From the NCBI GenBank assembly GCA_900617975.1, contig UZAE01012990.1:1-28231 (forward strand): a stretch of 28,231 nt of DNA, in the 5' to 3' direction. The notes beneath the pieces were generated by a model. The model was not told where the DNA came from, did no database searches, and saw only the letters and a list, made by a program, of their open reading frames with translations. The stretch's first letter is position 1, and each line of letters begins with the position of its first letter. This document shows positions 19,590 through 28,129 of the stretch, one piece after another. The translations under genes were made by a program, and so were the position numbers. Source of the DNA: Rodentolepis nana (taxonomy: Eukaryota; Platyhelminthes; Cestoda; Cyclophyllidea; Hymenolepididae).

Positions 19590-20126
19590 CTGTAGATTTC
19601 ATGGCTATTTTGGTTGTCATAAATGCGCACACTTGTAATTTCAAAGCACACGTGTTCCATATACGAACACTGCAATGTTGAATAAGCTTTAAAGAGCAAT
19701 CTAAGTGTATTAATTTAAAGCATTAGTCTCCATTAAAAGTTACTGCTAAATTTCGATGATCACTCTCTGCTTGACTTTAAAGCTGTTCAACTGATTCAGA
19801 ATTCAACGGATGCACAATTTGATCATACTTGAACATTTGATGTAAGTAGCACCAAACTCTAAATGTCAAGATTGTGGAGAACACAATATTAGAAAGGTTG
19901 AAGCAATGAAGAGCTTGTACTTCCAACCATTCTGGAATGTTCCGGAAGCGATGACAACCACGCTGGGAAGCAAATGAGGCCATGAGTGTAATGACCTCTC
20001 AACCAATCAATAACCAAATTCACTAGGCGAATATAATGACTTTGCACAATGTTAGTCAATACAAGATCGATTGATTTACACCCCCAACATAACGTCATCC
20101 GAATAAACATACTCCATGACATTCGC
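19590..20126 (-). pseudogene. Relic coding sequence, family P/M copy 2
   Basis: Inverse partner of 8300-8835. In the minus frame 19983-19777 it encodes PEWLEVQALHCF, SNIVFSTILTFRVW, YLHQMFKYDQIV and stops after VEQL. Upstream a second frame (20152-19889) overlaps it, containing VIDWLRGHYTHG. Comparison with the plus copy shows frame shifts and stops, so this is most likely a decayed gene or element ORF. 19714-20126 is repeated exactly at 21432-21844. Confidence 0.5.
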
Positions 20127-20188
20127 NCGGCTTCATTTTGCAACTGGCTCAATTACCAACTAAATAAGTGCTTCACTACTGAGAAAAT

Positions 20189-20516
20189 GTATTTATTCAT
20201 TTATTTCAAATGGGAGGCGTTTTGAAAGTTATCATTAGCCGTTTAGTTGGCATCGGGCTTCACAGAGGGGAGGAGCATCAATGCGAGAAAAATACGAGGG
20301 AACAGAAAAGTGATTCAAAGATGTAAAAGAGACAGACAGACACAAAGGTAGAAAAAAGGTGAGGTGAGTACTGTGGAAGGGGTCGAATATGAAATGCAGT
20401 GGAGTCATGGTAGTTTGAAGTCAGAAGTCAACTGCCCGTTAATAGACTTTTTGCCGTATGAGTAAACGTTGCCCAAGGGGTACCACGAAGAGGTAAGCCT
20501 ATCGCACACTCCATAT
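20189..20516 (-). mobile_element. SINE B, copy 1 (minus), with 9-bp target-site duplication
   Basis: Read on the minus strand it starts near GTGCGATAGGCTTACCTC, has the central words GTTTACTCATACGGCAAAAA, CATTTCATATTCGACCCC and CTTTGTGTCTGTCTGTCTC, and ends with the LINE-like tail (CTAATGATAAC...CCATTTGAAATAAATGAAT). TGAGAAAAT flanks it at 20180-20188 and 20517-20525. No ORF is expected. It lies in inverse orientation to the next SINE. Confidence 0.8.
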
Positions 20517-20525
20517 TGAGAAAAT

Positions 20526-21059
20526 AAATGAGTTTATATTGAATCTATTATGCGATTCGTAACTGGCATGTTGGTTCACGGATATTGGATTTCTCGTTAG
20601 TCTTTCGTTTTCATGCCTGAACGAAGAAGTTCAATATTCGAGAGCTCAGTGAAGCTACTACTTGTGCACTTGTTCAAATGCTCCGAGGACATTATCAAGA
20701 TGAAAATTTAAAAATTAGAGGAAGAGCATCATTATTCGATTTCTTGTTGCCCCTCATCCTACAAAGCTTGAGAGATGAATAAAGTGCAAATTGTATCTTT
20801 TTTCCGCACTAAAAATGCCTTATTGCGCTGTATTCAATGGTACTTTCTGCTTCAAAACCAAAAAAAGGATTTATTAATCATGACCATCCTCCCAATGACT
20901 GAAAAAATGCCCCCCCCCTAAACACTATTTGGTCAGGTTTTTGAAGCTGATATTAGTTTAATTGATTTTATGTGTGATTGTGCATATATTAATTAATTCC
21001 AATCAGTATATATGCAACCAGAGAATTTCGTTTTTCATTTGCCTCTATCTTGTTAATTT
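20526..21059. other. No recognised gene
   Basis: Spacer between two oppositely oriented SINEs. It contains a C9 run near 20911 and no ORF of note. Confidence 0.4.
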
Positions 21060-21071
21060 GTTTATGTTACT

Positions 21072-21406
21072 GGGGTGTGGGATAGACTTACCTCCACGTG
21101 GGGCACCCTGGGCAACGTATACTCATACGGCAAAAAAGTCTATTAACTGGCAGTTGACTTCTCACTTCAAACTACCATCACCCCACTGTATGTCATATTC
21201 GACTTCTTTCACAGTATTCATCTTACCCTCTCTGAGCCTTTGTGTCTGTCTGTTTCTTTTACATCTGCGAATCACTTTTCGGTTCCCCCCCCCTCCCAAA
21301 TTCTTCCCACTTTGACGTTCCTCCTCTCCTTTTGTGAAGCCCGAAGTCAACTTAAGGGCTAATGATAACTGTCAAAACGCCTGCCATTTGTTATACATAA
21401 AAATAA
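21072..21406 (+). mobile_element. SINE B, copy 2 (plus), with 12-bp target-site duplication
   Basis: It starts GGGGTGTGGGATAGACTTAC and ends with GAAGTCAACTTAAGGGC...TGCCATTTG and a short A-rich tail. It is flanked by GTTTATGTTACT at 21060-21071 and 21407-21418. The body includes CTCATACGGCAAAAAAGTC, a CATATTCGAC block and a pyrimidine-rich stretch with a C-run. The accidental 117-codon ORF across it is not a gene. Perfect flanking repeats suggest a recent insertion. Confidence 0.85.
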
Positions 21407-21431
21407 GTTTATGTTACTCGTGGTGCTTTGN

Positions 21432-21844
21432 TTTAAAGCATTAGTCTCCATTAAAAGTTACTGCTAAATTTCGATGATCACTCTCTGCTTGACTTTAAAG
21501 CTGTTCAACTGATTCAGAATTCAACGGATGCACAATTTGATCATACTTGAACATTTGATGTAAGTAGCACCAAACTCTAAATGTCAAGATTGTGGAGAAC
21601 ACAATATTAGAAAGGTTGAAGCAATGAAGAGCTTGTACTTCCAACCATTCTGGAATGTTCCGGAAGCGATGACAACCACGCTGGGAAGCAAATGAGGCCA
21701 TGAGTGTAATGACCTCTCAACCAATCAATAACCAAATTCACTAGGCGAATATAATGACTTTGCACAATGTTAGTCAATACAAGATCGATTGATTTACACC
21801 CCCAACATAACGTCATCCGAATAAACATACTCCATGACATTCGC
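21432..21844 (-). repeat. Exact duplicate of 19714-20126 (family P/M), preceded by a single N
   Basis: The constant offset is 1718 bases with no visible difference. It carries the same minus-strand frames as 19590-20126. Unlike the first unit, which ends at the N at 20127, this one continues into further relic sequence (AAAAACAGGCGAATG read on the minus strand), matching copy 1 at about 8325. This is therefore probably the authentic locus and 19714-20126 a redundant contig end, or vice versa. Confidence 0.8.
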
Positions 21845-21889
21845 CTGTTTTTTCTATAGCCTTGAGGTAGCTTTGCCAATCTCGGATGT

Positions 21890-22640
21890 CAATTTAAACT
21901 TGCTTCAATTTGCTTCCAATATCAGCTAAATATCGAGAGTTTAACTTATTGCCAATTATGATAACGAAGAGGGGTGTGCGATAGACTTACCTTCACGAGG
22001 TGCACCCTGGGCAAAGTATGCTCATACGGCAAAAAAGTCTATTAACCGGCATTTGACTTCTGACTTCAAACTACCACGACCCCCCTGGTTGTCATATTCG
22101 ACCCCTCCACAGTACTCACCATACCTTTTTCTCTACCTTTGTGTCTGTCTGCCTCTTTTACATCTGTGAATCGCTCTTCTGTTCCCCACCCCTCGACTTT
22201 CTTCTATTTTGAGGAACCTTCCCTCTGAGAATCCCGAAGTCAGCTAAATTGCTAGTGATATCTATCAATACACCTGCCATTTGAAATAACTAAATGATAA
22301 CGAATAACATTATTTAACGAGGAATTTATCGATGAACCAGTTTTTTGGATTTCGATTAAGTAGCCATATAAACTGAATCGTCACTTTGTAGAAGTATATC
22401 GTCGTATACAACACTGAAATCCTCTGTGTCTGTTATCTCAGCACATCTCAGTTGTATAAATTGCATCAAGAAGTTTTGCGCACATGAAGTATGTAGTAAT
22501 GTGTAGATTTATGTAAATTGTTATAAGTTGCCCAAACCGAATCATATTGTATTCGTCCATATGGCGTGAAAGCGGAAGAGATATATACTTGTGGGACACG
22601 TCATTGCATGTCTGCATGCAGGATTGGGAGGTGCGACCAT
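21890..22640 (-). pseudogene. Family Q, old copy split by a SINE
   Basis: 21890-21968 and 22294-22640 together align with the minus-strand family Q sequence at 18100-18450. In the minus frame YKVTIQF and a tryptophan-leucine pair are kept, but stops follow within about 20 residues and again near the SINE site. Removing the SINE and one target repeat restores collinearity with the other copy, so the insertion hit an already duplicated sequence. Confidence 0.5.
21969..22293 (+). mobile_element. SINE B, copy 3 (plus), inserted into family Q with 11-bp target-site duplication
   Basis: The 5' end is GGGGTGTGCGATAGACTTAC after a G, and the 3' end is CGAAGTCAGCTAAATTGC...CCTGCCATTTGAAATAAC. ATGATAACGAA occurs at 21958-21968 and 22294-22304. 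The body shows the same order of words as the other two copies, with more substitutions. The empty site is preserved at family Q copy 1 (about 18180-18190, ATTATGCCGATGAC). Confidence 0.85.
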
Positions 22641-22641
22641 A

Positions 22642-22900
22642 CAAACAGTGACCAATCATCAACCTCTGTTTAACCTAATCCCCCATCCTGATCATGAGTA
22701 GCTCCATGCGTGTACACTTGATCCGCAATATACGCCCTGAATAAACGTGCTCCGTGCTACACGTCTGTTTCCTTTATAGCTGGGCTATAGCTTAGCTGGT
22801 TCTGGGAGTCTAGTTAGATGTAGGAGAATCTGCCACAGAGATTTCTGAGTCGGTCAGGCTTTACTAGCGTAGCAATCCACTACATACTTGATATGGAACA
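22642..22900. repeat. Repeat R reference copy
   Basis: The unit has ordered words GTGCTCCGTGCTACACGTCT, TATAGCTGGGCTATA (a small perfect hairpin), TAGCTTAGCTGG, GGGAGTCTAG, GGAGAATCTGCC, GAGATTTCTGAGTC, GGTCAGGCTTTACTAGCG and TAGCAATCC. Its left half is a distant relative of the P/M family (GAATAAAC-T-CTCC-TG then CTGTTT). TAGCTTAGCTGG fits a tRNA-type A-box, but I found no B-box. Relatives lie at 7445-7570 and, in pieces, at 23389-24150. Confidence 0.55.
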
Positions 22901-22977
22901 CTACCACTAACGAAACGTTAATTAAATTTTAGTGTAGGTTTAGATTATTTAAATGACCCGGACTTGAAAAAAAGTGA

Positions 22978-23184
22978 TTGAAAAAAAGTTGGAACTATAG
23001 TATGTATATTTTTAAGGGGTCAGTGGATACGTGGTTTCAACAATCATTGACTTCGAAACGAATCCCCACCCTAATCCATCACCACAATCGATCTAAAGTT
23101 AACGATGACAAAGTGACGCACATTGTAACATTCACCACAGAGGACAAATTTTTCTTCAAGAAAGTCTCGATGCGAAATCAGTAA
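22978..23184 (+). CDS. Unrecognised 68-codon ORF in duplicated unit (also 24460-24666)
   Basis: The product is basic and polar (TSKRIPTLIHHHNRSK, TTEDKFFFKKVSMRNQ), with no recognisable domain. The ORF lies downstream of, and opposite to, the 4TM copy III gene. Because the two copies are identical by duplication, they give no evidence of selection. Probably not a gene. Confidence 0.12.
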   Translation: MKKSWNYSMYIFKGSVDTWFQQSLTSKRIPTLIHHHNRSKVNDDKVTHIVTFTTEDKFFFKKVSMRNQ

Positions 23185-23288
23185 ATATATTTTTTAAAAA
23201 CAGGGAAAATTTCGCCACACATTTCTACTCATCTCCAATTCACAACTTGTTTTCAGTCATCATCATCAAAAGTGTTTCGGCATGTCAG

Positions 23289-23387
23289 TTAAGCACGAGT
23301 AGGATGAAAACGTTGACGAACAATGGCGTTGGCCAACTGGAAACTACCGACGACGCCAACTATCTTGATTATTAATGGAATATAGAT
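23289..23387 (-). pseudogene. Stub of 4TM copy III (end of exon 3), from the duplicated contig end
   Basis: It holds the last 32 sense codons and stop of the 4TM copy III gene (TM4 signature IKIVGVVGSFQLANAI and the tail HPTRA) and is cut by the N at 23388. It is identical to 24771-24869 and should not be counted as a separate gene. Confidence 0.8.
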
Positions 23388-23388
23388 N

Positions 23389-24222
23389 CGCAATATCCGT
23401 ACTGAATAAGCGTGCTCCGTGCTACACGTCTGTTTGCGTACTCCGTGCTACACGTCTGTTTCCTTTATAGCTGGGCGCCCCGTGCTACACGTCTGTTTCC
23501 TTTATAGCTGGGCTATAGCAACACGTCTGTTTCCTTTATAGCTGGGCTATAGCTTAGCTGAATTATACGTCTGTTTTCTTTATAGCTGGGCTATAGCTTA
23601 GCTAGTTCGGGAGTCTAGCTAGATGTAGGAGAATCTGCCAGAGATTTCTCGGGAGTCTAGCTAGATGTTGGAGAATCTGCCATAGAGACTATCTTGCCAT
23701 CGAGATTTCTGAGTCAGTCAGGCTTTACTAAGGTGTTTAGCTGGTTCTGGGAGTCTAGCTAGATGTAGGAGGATCTCCCATTGAGATTTCTGAGTCAGTC
23801 AGGCTTTACTAGCGTAGCCAGAGATTTCTGAGTTAGTCAGGCTTTACTAGAGTAGCAATATTTCTGAGTCAGTCAGGCTTTACTAGCGTAGCAATCCGTG
23901 GAGCTATAGCTTAGCTGTTCTGGGAGTCTAGCTAGGTGTTGGAGAATCTGCCATAGAGATTTCGGTCAGGCTTTACTAGCGTAGCAATCCGCTACAATGC
24001 AATCCGGTCAGGCTTTACTAAGGTAGCAATCCGTTACAATTCTCAACCGGTCTGGCTTTACTAAGGTAGCAATCCGCTACAAGTCTTTAACCAAGGCTTT
24101 ACGAAGGTAGCAATCCGCTACATGTTCGAGACTTAGGGAGCAATCCGCTACAAGTCTACAAAACAATATACATAACTTAACAAACTTCAAGCAATCACAC
24201 CTATTCACTTTTTATTTGCAAA
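23389..24222 (+). repeat. Scrambled tract of about 17 overlapping pieces of repeat R
   Basis: The tract is a chain of pieces, mostly 30-60 bp and at most about 85 bp, each a piece of the same R unit. Start points move step by step from the 5' to the 3' end of the unit: GTGCTCCGTG, CCGTGCTACACG, ACACGTCTG, GGGAGTCTAG, GAGATTTCTG, GTCAGGCTTTAC, AGCAATCCGC. There are two restarts, near 23738 and 23898. Pieces differ from each other at single bases (TAGCTAGATGTAGG, TAGCTAGATGTTGG, TAGCTAGGTGTTGG), so they stem from different family members. Single Ns bound it on both sides. I read it as gap filling from many repeat copies. Confidence 0.7.
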
Positions 24223-24223
24223 N

Positions 24224-24770
24224 TAAACGTGCTCCGTGCTACACGTCTGTTTCCTTTATAGCTGGGCTATAGCTTAGCTGGTTCTGGGAGTCTAGTTAGA
24301 TGTAGGAGAATCTGCCACAGAGATTTCTGAGTCGGTCAGGCTTTACTAGCGTAGCAATCCACTACATACTTGATATGGAACACTACCACTAACGAAACGT
24401 TAATTAAATTTTAGTGTAGGTTTAGATTATTTAAATGACCCGGACTTGAAAAAAAGTGATTGAAAAAAAGTTGGAACTATAGTATGTATATTTTTAAGGG
24501 GTCAGTGGATACGTGGTTTCAACAATCATTGACTTCGAAACGAATCCCCACCCTAATCCATCACCACAATCGATCTAAAGTTAACGATGACAAAGTGACG
24601 CACATTGTAACATTCACCACAGAGGACAAATTTTTCTTCAAGAAAGTCTCGATGCGAAATCAGTAAATATATTTTTTAAAAACAGGGAAAATTTCGCCAC
24701 ACATTTCTACTCATCTCCAATTCACAACTTGTTTTCAGTCATCATCATCAAAAGTGTTTCGGCATGTCAG
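24224..24770. repeat. Second unit of the 646-bp duplicate, and 3' flank of 4TM copy III
   Basis: It carries repeat R again (24224-24385), then AT-rich sequence with the 68-codon ORF. Bases 24710-24770 are the 3' flank of the minus-strand 4TM gene and include, on that strand, ACTGAAAACAAGTTGTGAAT, which also follows copy IV. Confidence 0.8.
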
Positions 24771-25266
24771 TTAAGCACGAGTAGGATGAAAACGTTGACG
24801 AACAATGGCGTTGGCCAACTGGAAACTACCGACGACGCCAACTATCTTGATTATTAATGGAATATAGATCGTAACGCCAAAGATCATGTTATGAAACAGG
24901 GTAAAATTCGTACATATCCCTTCCCAACCGATGATTACCATAAGAAATGTTGAGAACTGAATGCAAATGAAAGTGGATAATGTTTTTTACCATATTGTAG
25001 AGGACTGCTCTATTTTTAAAATAAGTGACGAAACCAAAACAGCTGGTGACGATGCTGAACACCCCAATGAGGATTACCGCCACACGATAGAAAAATTGCC
25101 ATTTTTCTTTGCTATCAAGGAGAGATCCATATATTATCCAAATAAGTCCGGTGAACTAAAGAAAATAACGAAAAGAGCTCTAAATTCTCACCAGAACAGA
25201 GATATTAATAAACAGGAAAATATATTTTCTCCATTCCTTCGGGTCTGCTGTTGACTCTATTGCCAT
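24771..25266 (-). CDS. Tetraspanin-like four-TM protein lacking the large extracellular loop, copy III
   Basis: Three exons: 25266-25192 (25 codons from ATG), 25155-24991 (55 codons) and 24956-24771 (61 codons plus TAA), giving 141 aa with no in-frame stop. Intron 1 (25191-25156, 36 nt) is GTGAGA...TTTAG and intron 2 (24990-24957, 34 nt) is GTAAAA...TTCAG, both phase 0. TM1 covers about residues 16-38 (YIFLFINISVL then FTGLIWIIYGS), TM2 about 50-70, the turn is TYFKNRAVLYNM, TM3 81-101 and TM4 104-128 (IKIVGVVGSFQLANAI). A possible N-glycosylation site NFT lies at residues 97-99, at the end of TM3. Only a few residues separate TM3 and TM4, against 70 or more in true tetraspanins. A pyrimidine-tract acceptor (TTTTCCTCTAG) ends three bases before the ATG, so a noncoding 5' exon is likely. 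It looks intact and functional; role unknown. Confidence 0.72.
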
Positions 25267-26680
25267 GATCTAGAGGAAAAGGCGATTAACTGCTGAACCG
25301 AGAAGAGTTGATTTAATTAAAATTCTGGATTAATTGCATGAATTGTGACCACATACTTTCACACCAATCAGCTGAAGAGCAATATCAAATTAGTCAATTC
25401 GCTAAAAAAATAATTAGAGGCATGTGTTGCGCTCATCTTGGCATTCATGCATTGACCAATGGGAGAGCGACTGAAATTTGGATCAAAGACCCTCATTAGA
25501 GTGCTCCATCATCTTAATGACACATTGGAAATTAATGAAGGCATTAAAACCAGTGTGTAACATTACGACCATCTGATATGAATTTGGTTGTGGGTCATTG
25601 TGCTTAATCGAGAAGCAATTTTTAAACCTCATTGGTATAAGGGAAATCAAACTGAAATGTGTAGCAAAGAATCCGATTTATCAATTTGTCTTATTGCATT
25701 TGGTAAAGGTATCCTACTCAAACATGCTCCCGAATTCGTCCATTTGAGTCGACATTCGGATGTAAGTTGGTAGTTGTAGATTCAATCAAAAGCGTGTTAA
25801 GTCTGTTTTTTCATTAGTGTTGGGTCATACCTTAGGTGCATGAACTGAAATGTTATATGGAAATGTCATTTCACAATGAAAAGTTCCTCCTGAGTATGGG
25901 TTTCCATCTGTACCAAGAAAGTTTCCCTTCCACTCTCGTACTCAGATATCTTAATTACGATTGACAACAGAGTCCAAATCACGACTACTTCCATTCTCTA
26001 TACCAATCGTGAAGTGAGCGAGTAAATAGTTATGAAAAGCAATTAGATCCTAATAATGCATTCCATAGATGAAGAGAAGAAGTTACACACCTTCTTGCTT
26101 CTCTTCAGAAACCTTTTTTAAGTGAGGAGAGGCCCACTTACTACTCTGAACAACATATAAAGTGTATTGCTCAATGTATTTTAATCCCTTCTTACAAATA
26201 TGTCATTTCAATTCTCGAACATTTGACTCAACCATTCCTTGTTGTGACATGTTCATTCACCCTTATTATCGACACTATGCAGATATAAAAGAGTTCAACC
26301 TGACTATAGCAATGTGCGTTAGTTAATCATCATGATATCTTGGGTTTTCACTCCGAAATCATCCCTGCTTCAGAATTAAAACATTTGCGATTTTCGATTA
26401 CCATTTGCAAAATTCTGTTGCATTCAAGATCACTCGAGGCTCAATTGCTCAAATCCAATTTGCCCCAGTTACAACTGTAAGGTTTCCAAGACAACAATAT
26501 CAGGGAGAGAAACAGGCTTGCGGTAAGAGGTCAACTTACATTCCACAGCTTGAAACAATCTATTTGCATCAACTCAATTGCCAAAAGGGGATTTAACTGA
26601 GACATGGTTTTAAACCGAGGGAAAATAAAAGTTGTACATCTAGGATTAAATTCTGTGAAGAGCATTATTTTCTGACAGGT
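25267..26680 (-). promoter_or_regulatory. Conserved 5' flank of 4TM copy III (shared with block I)
   Basis: Collinear with 5752-6660 with numerous indels. Islands on the minus strand: GCTCTTCAG then CTGATTGGTGTGAAA (25380-25357), CCAAATTTCAG, GGTCAATGCATGAA, TCTAATGAGG, ACCCACAACC and ATTCATATCAG. A donor-like GTATGTGG right after GTGAAA, with the CTCTAG before the ATG, would make an intron of about 90 nt and a tiny exon. Further up, ATCACTCGAGGCTCA, CCCCAGTTACAACT and GGGAAAATAAA match block I. The plus-strand ORF of block I (6167-6499) is not kept here, so it is unlikely to be a gene. Confidence 0.4.
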
Positions 26681-26935
26681 GCCGTTTGATGTACTCCCAC
26701 ACATTGACCTCTCTTTCGTTCACATGGTTCGCCTCCTGATAGTCTATTTATTTTTAGATCAAACAACTATTCAGAAGTGAAAGTGAAAACAATTTCAACG
26801 AAATTAACTTTGGGATGATTAATTTATATCCATGATATTAGGTTAATTAGTACGAACAACGCAAACATGGCTGAACGAAGAAATCTCATGTGCACCCAGA
26901 CAGACTGGAGAGAGTGTACGCTGATTGTTGAAGGT
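26681..26935 (+). pseudogene. Relic of the HPDRLE exon and its flank, block III
   Basis: Matches 6700-6941. The exon-like part (from about 26852, after TTAG) keeps HG, TKKSH and HPDRLE but carries a TGA after HG and another shortly after HPDRLE-RVYADC. The donor is lost. The left part (TACTCCCAC, TTCGTTCACATGG, CTATTTATTTTTAGATC) is also found inverted at 27720-27800. Confidence 0.45.
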
Positions 26936-27549
26936 GCCGTGATTTTATAGATTGCCATGCTTTTTTTGCCACTGAAAGCTCAATGAATTCGTTACCTATC
27001 TCCAAACGAAGAAAAAATGATTTTTTCAAGGTCATTGGTGGCCAATCAAGTGTTCACTTTCATGGTTCAACTAGTTGCGAATTAAACACTTTTTGTTTTC
27101 CTTGAGTCACAGTCAAGGCAAATGGGAGGGGATCATTTCTAAATGTAACTTGACACCATCGGTTCCTCGTTGGCTGGTAAATAAATATCGAAACCACTTT
27201 TTCATAGGTTTATTAATATCATCTTGCCAAACCAAAAGTAGGACTCAACTGAAAAGTTACTGAAACGTTTTTGGTCTTTTAATTTAGTCTAATTTATGGT
27301 AATTACAACGATAGCCTAGACATATGGTCAACAATCAAAAGTAAAGATTTACTTGTTTGCAAAGGGTGTCAATAAAAACCAAGCTATGGAGGAAACTGGC
27401 TTACTATATGGAACATGGTCACTGAGGACGAAGTACCTAATACGGAGCTTCGACATCAAAATACATTGAAGGGTTTGTTGAACAATACAAGGTCTAGTGT
27501 TGAGGACTGGCTGAAATGTCCCTGCTCTCACGATAGCGCATGATTCCAA
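26936..27549. other. Spacer between inverted 4TM blocks III and IV
   Basis: No recognised element. A minus-strand open frame (27594-27349) enters it from block IV; after the shared part (KDAAERLIELE) it continues with unfamiliar sequence (FQPVLNTRPCIVQQTL) to a TAA. It could be chance read-through of the relic exon. Confidence 0.3.
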
Positions 27550-27830
27550 CTCGATAAGTCGCTCAGCAGCGTCTTTGAGTCTGCCTAAGTGCACATGAGA
27601 TTTCTTTGTTCAGCCATGTGCTGTTGTTCATACCACTCAATCTAATATCAAAAGTATAAATCAATTATCCCACAACTAAGTTCAATGGAATCGCCTTCAT
27701 TTTCACTACTCAATAATTGTTTGATCTAAAAATAAATAGACGATCAGGAGGCGAACCATGTGAACGAAATAGAGATCAATGAGTGGGAGTATATCTAATC
27801 ACATTCCTAATACCATTAGTGGGAAAATAG
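27550..27830 (-). repeat. Block IV: inverted copy of the HPDRLE exon region
   Basis: The reverse complement matches 26681-26925: TACTCCCAC, TTCGTTCACATGG, CTATTTATTTTTAGATC, ACATGGCTGAAC and AAATCTCATGTGCAC. Identity to block III is higher than to block I. With block III it makes an inverted pair around 26936-27549. Confidence 0.7.
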
Positions 27831-28008
27831 AGAACTCCACAAAAATAACTCCTAAGTAATCAACTTTTATTTTTACCATTTTTGATCCATCTCATTTAAA
27901 TCTCTTTTGCAATTTATTTGATTCAAATAGCTCACTTCAAGCAATGGAATGTAATTTGATCTGCTTTCATAGTCATCTTAGTTTTATTAATTTTTTCGAT
28001 CGCTTCAG

Positions 28009-28129
28009 TTTGTTCTCATATATATATTCCGGCATTGTGCTCTGCGATACGCCTCCATTGAAGATAGTCGGCGTCGTCTTCGGTTTCCAATTGGCCAATG
28101 CCATTTTCAACGACTGTATTCTAAGTTGA
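28009..28129 (+). pseudogene. 4TM family, copy IV: 3' stub
   Basis: After an acceptor-like TCGCTTCAG (ending 28008) the sequence encodes a short stretch and then the TM4 signature LKIVGVVFGFQLANAI, stopping with TGA at 28127-28129. About 14 codons of TM3 are missing compared with copy III, the acceptor phase is off by one base, and no exon 1 or 2 is found between it and 27830. The 3' flank (ACAGAAAACAAGTTGTGAAT, about 28161-28180) matches that of copy III. It is a deleted paralogue, collinear in orientation with the inverted flank at 27550-27830. Confidence 0.65.

Larger units (their letters stand above)
22742..23387. repeat. Exact 646-bp duplicate of 24224-24869, probably an assembly artefact
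   Basis: The offset is constant at 1482 bases, with no difference found. The unit ends at a single N (23388) and its twin begins after another single N (24223). It contains repeat R, a 68-codon ORF and the last 99 bases of 4TM copy III. Confidence 0.85.

Noticed and set aside
20080..20126. Y-S-D-D like motif in family P/M, as in reverse transcriptases
   Set aside because: It is Y-T-D-G in the other copy, is followed at once by a stop in both, and no other reverse transcriptase motif is nearby.
20962..21315. 117-codon plus-strand ORF
   Set aside because: It runs through SINE B copy 2 and its pyrimidine-rich tract; the same words recur in other SINE copies without an open frame.
22780..22800. 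tRNA-type A-box (TAGCTTAGCTGG) in repeat R
   Set aside because: No B-box at the expected distance and no cloverleaf could be folded, so a tRNA gene or tRNA-derived SINE is not supported.
23389..24222. CRISPR-like array
   Set aside because: The repeated pieces are fragments with shifting ends, there are no constant repeats with unique spacers, and the genome is eukaryotic.
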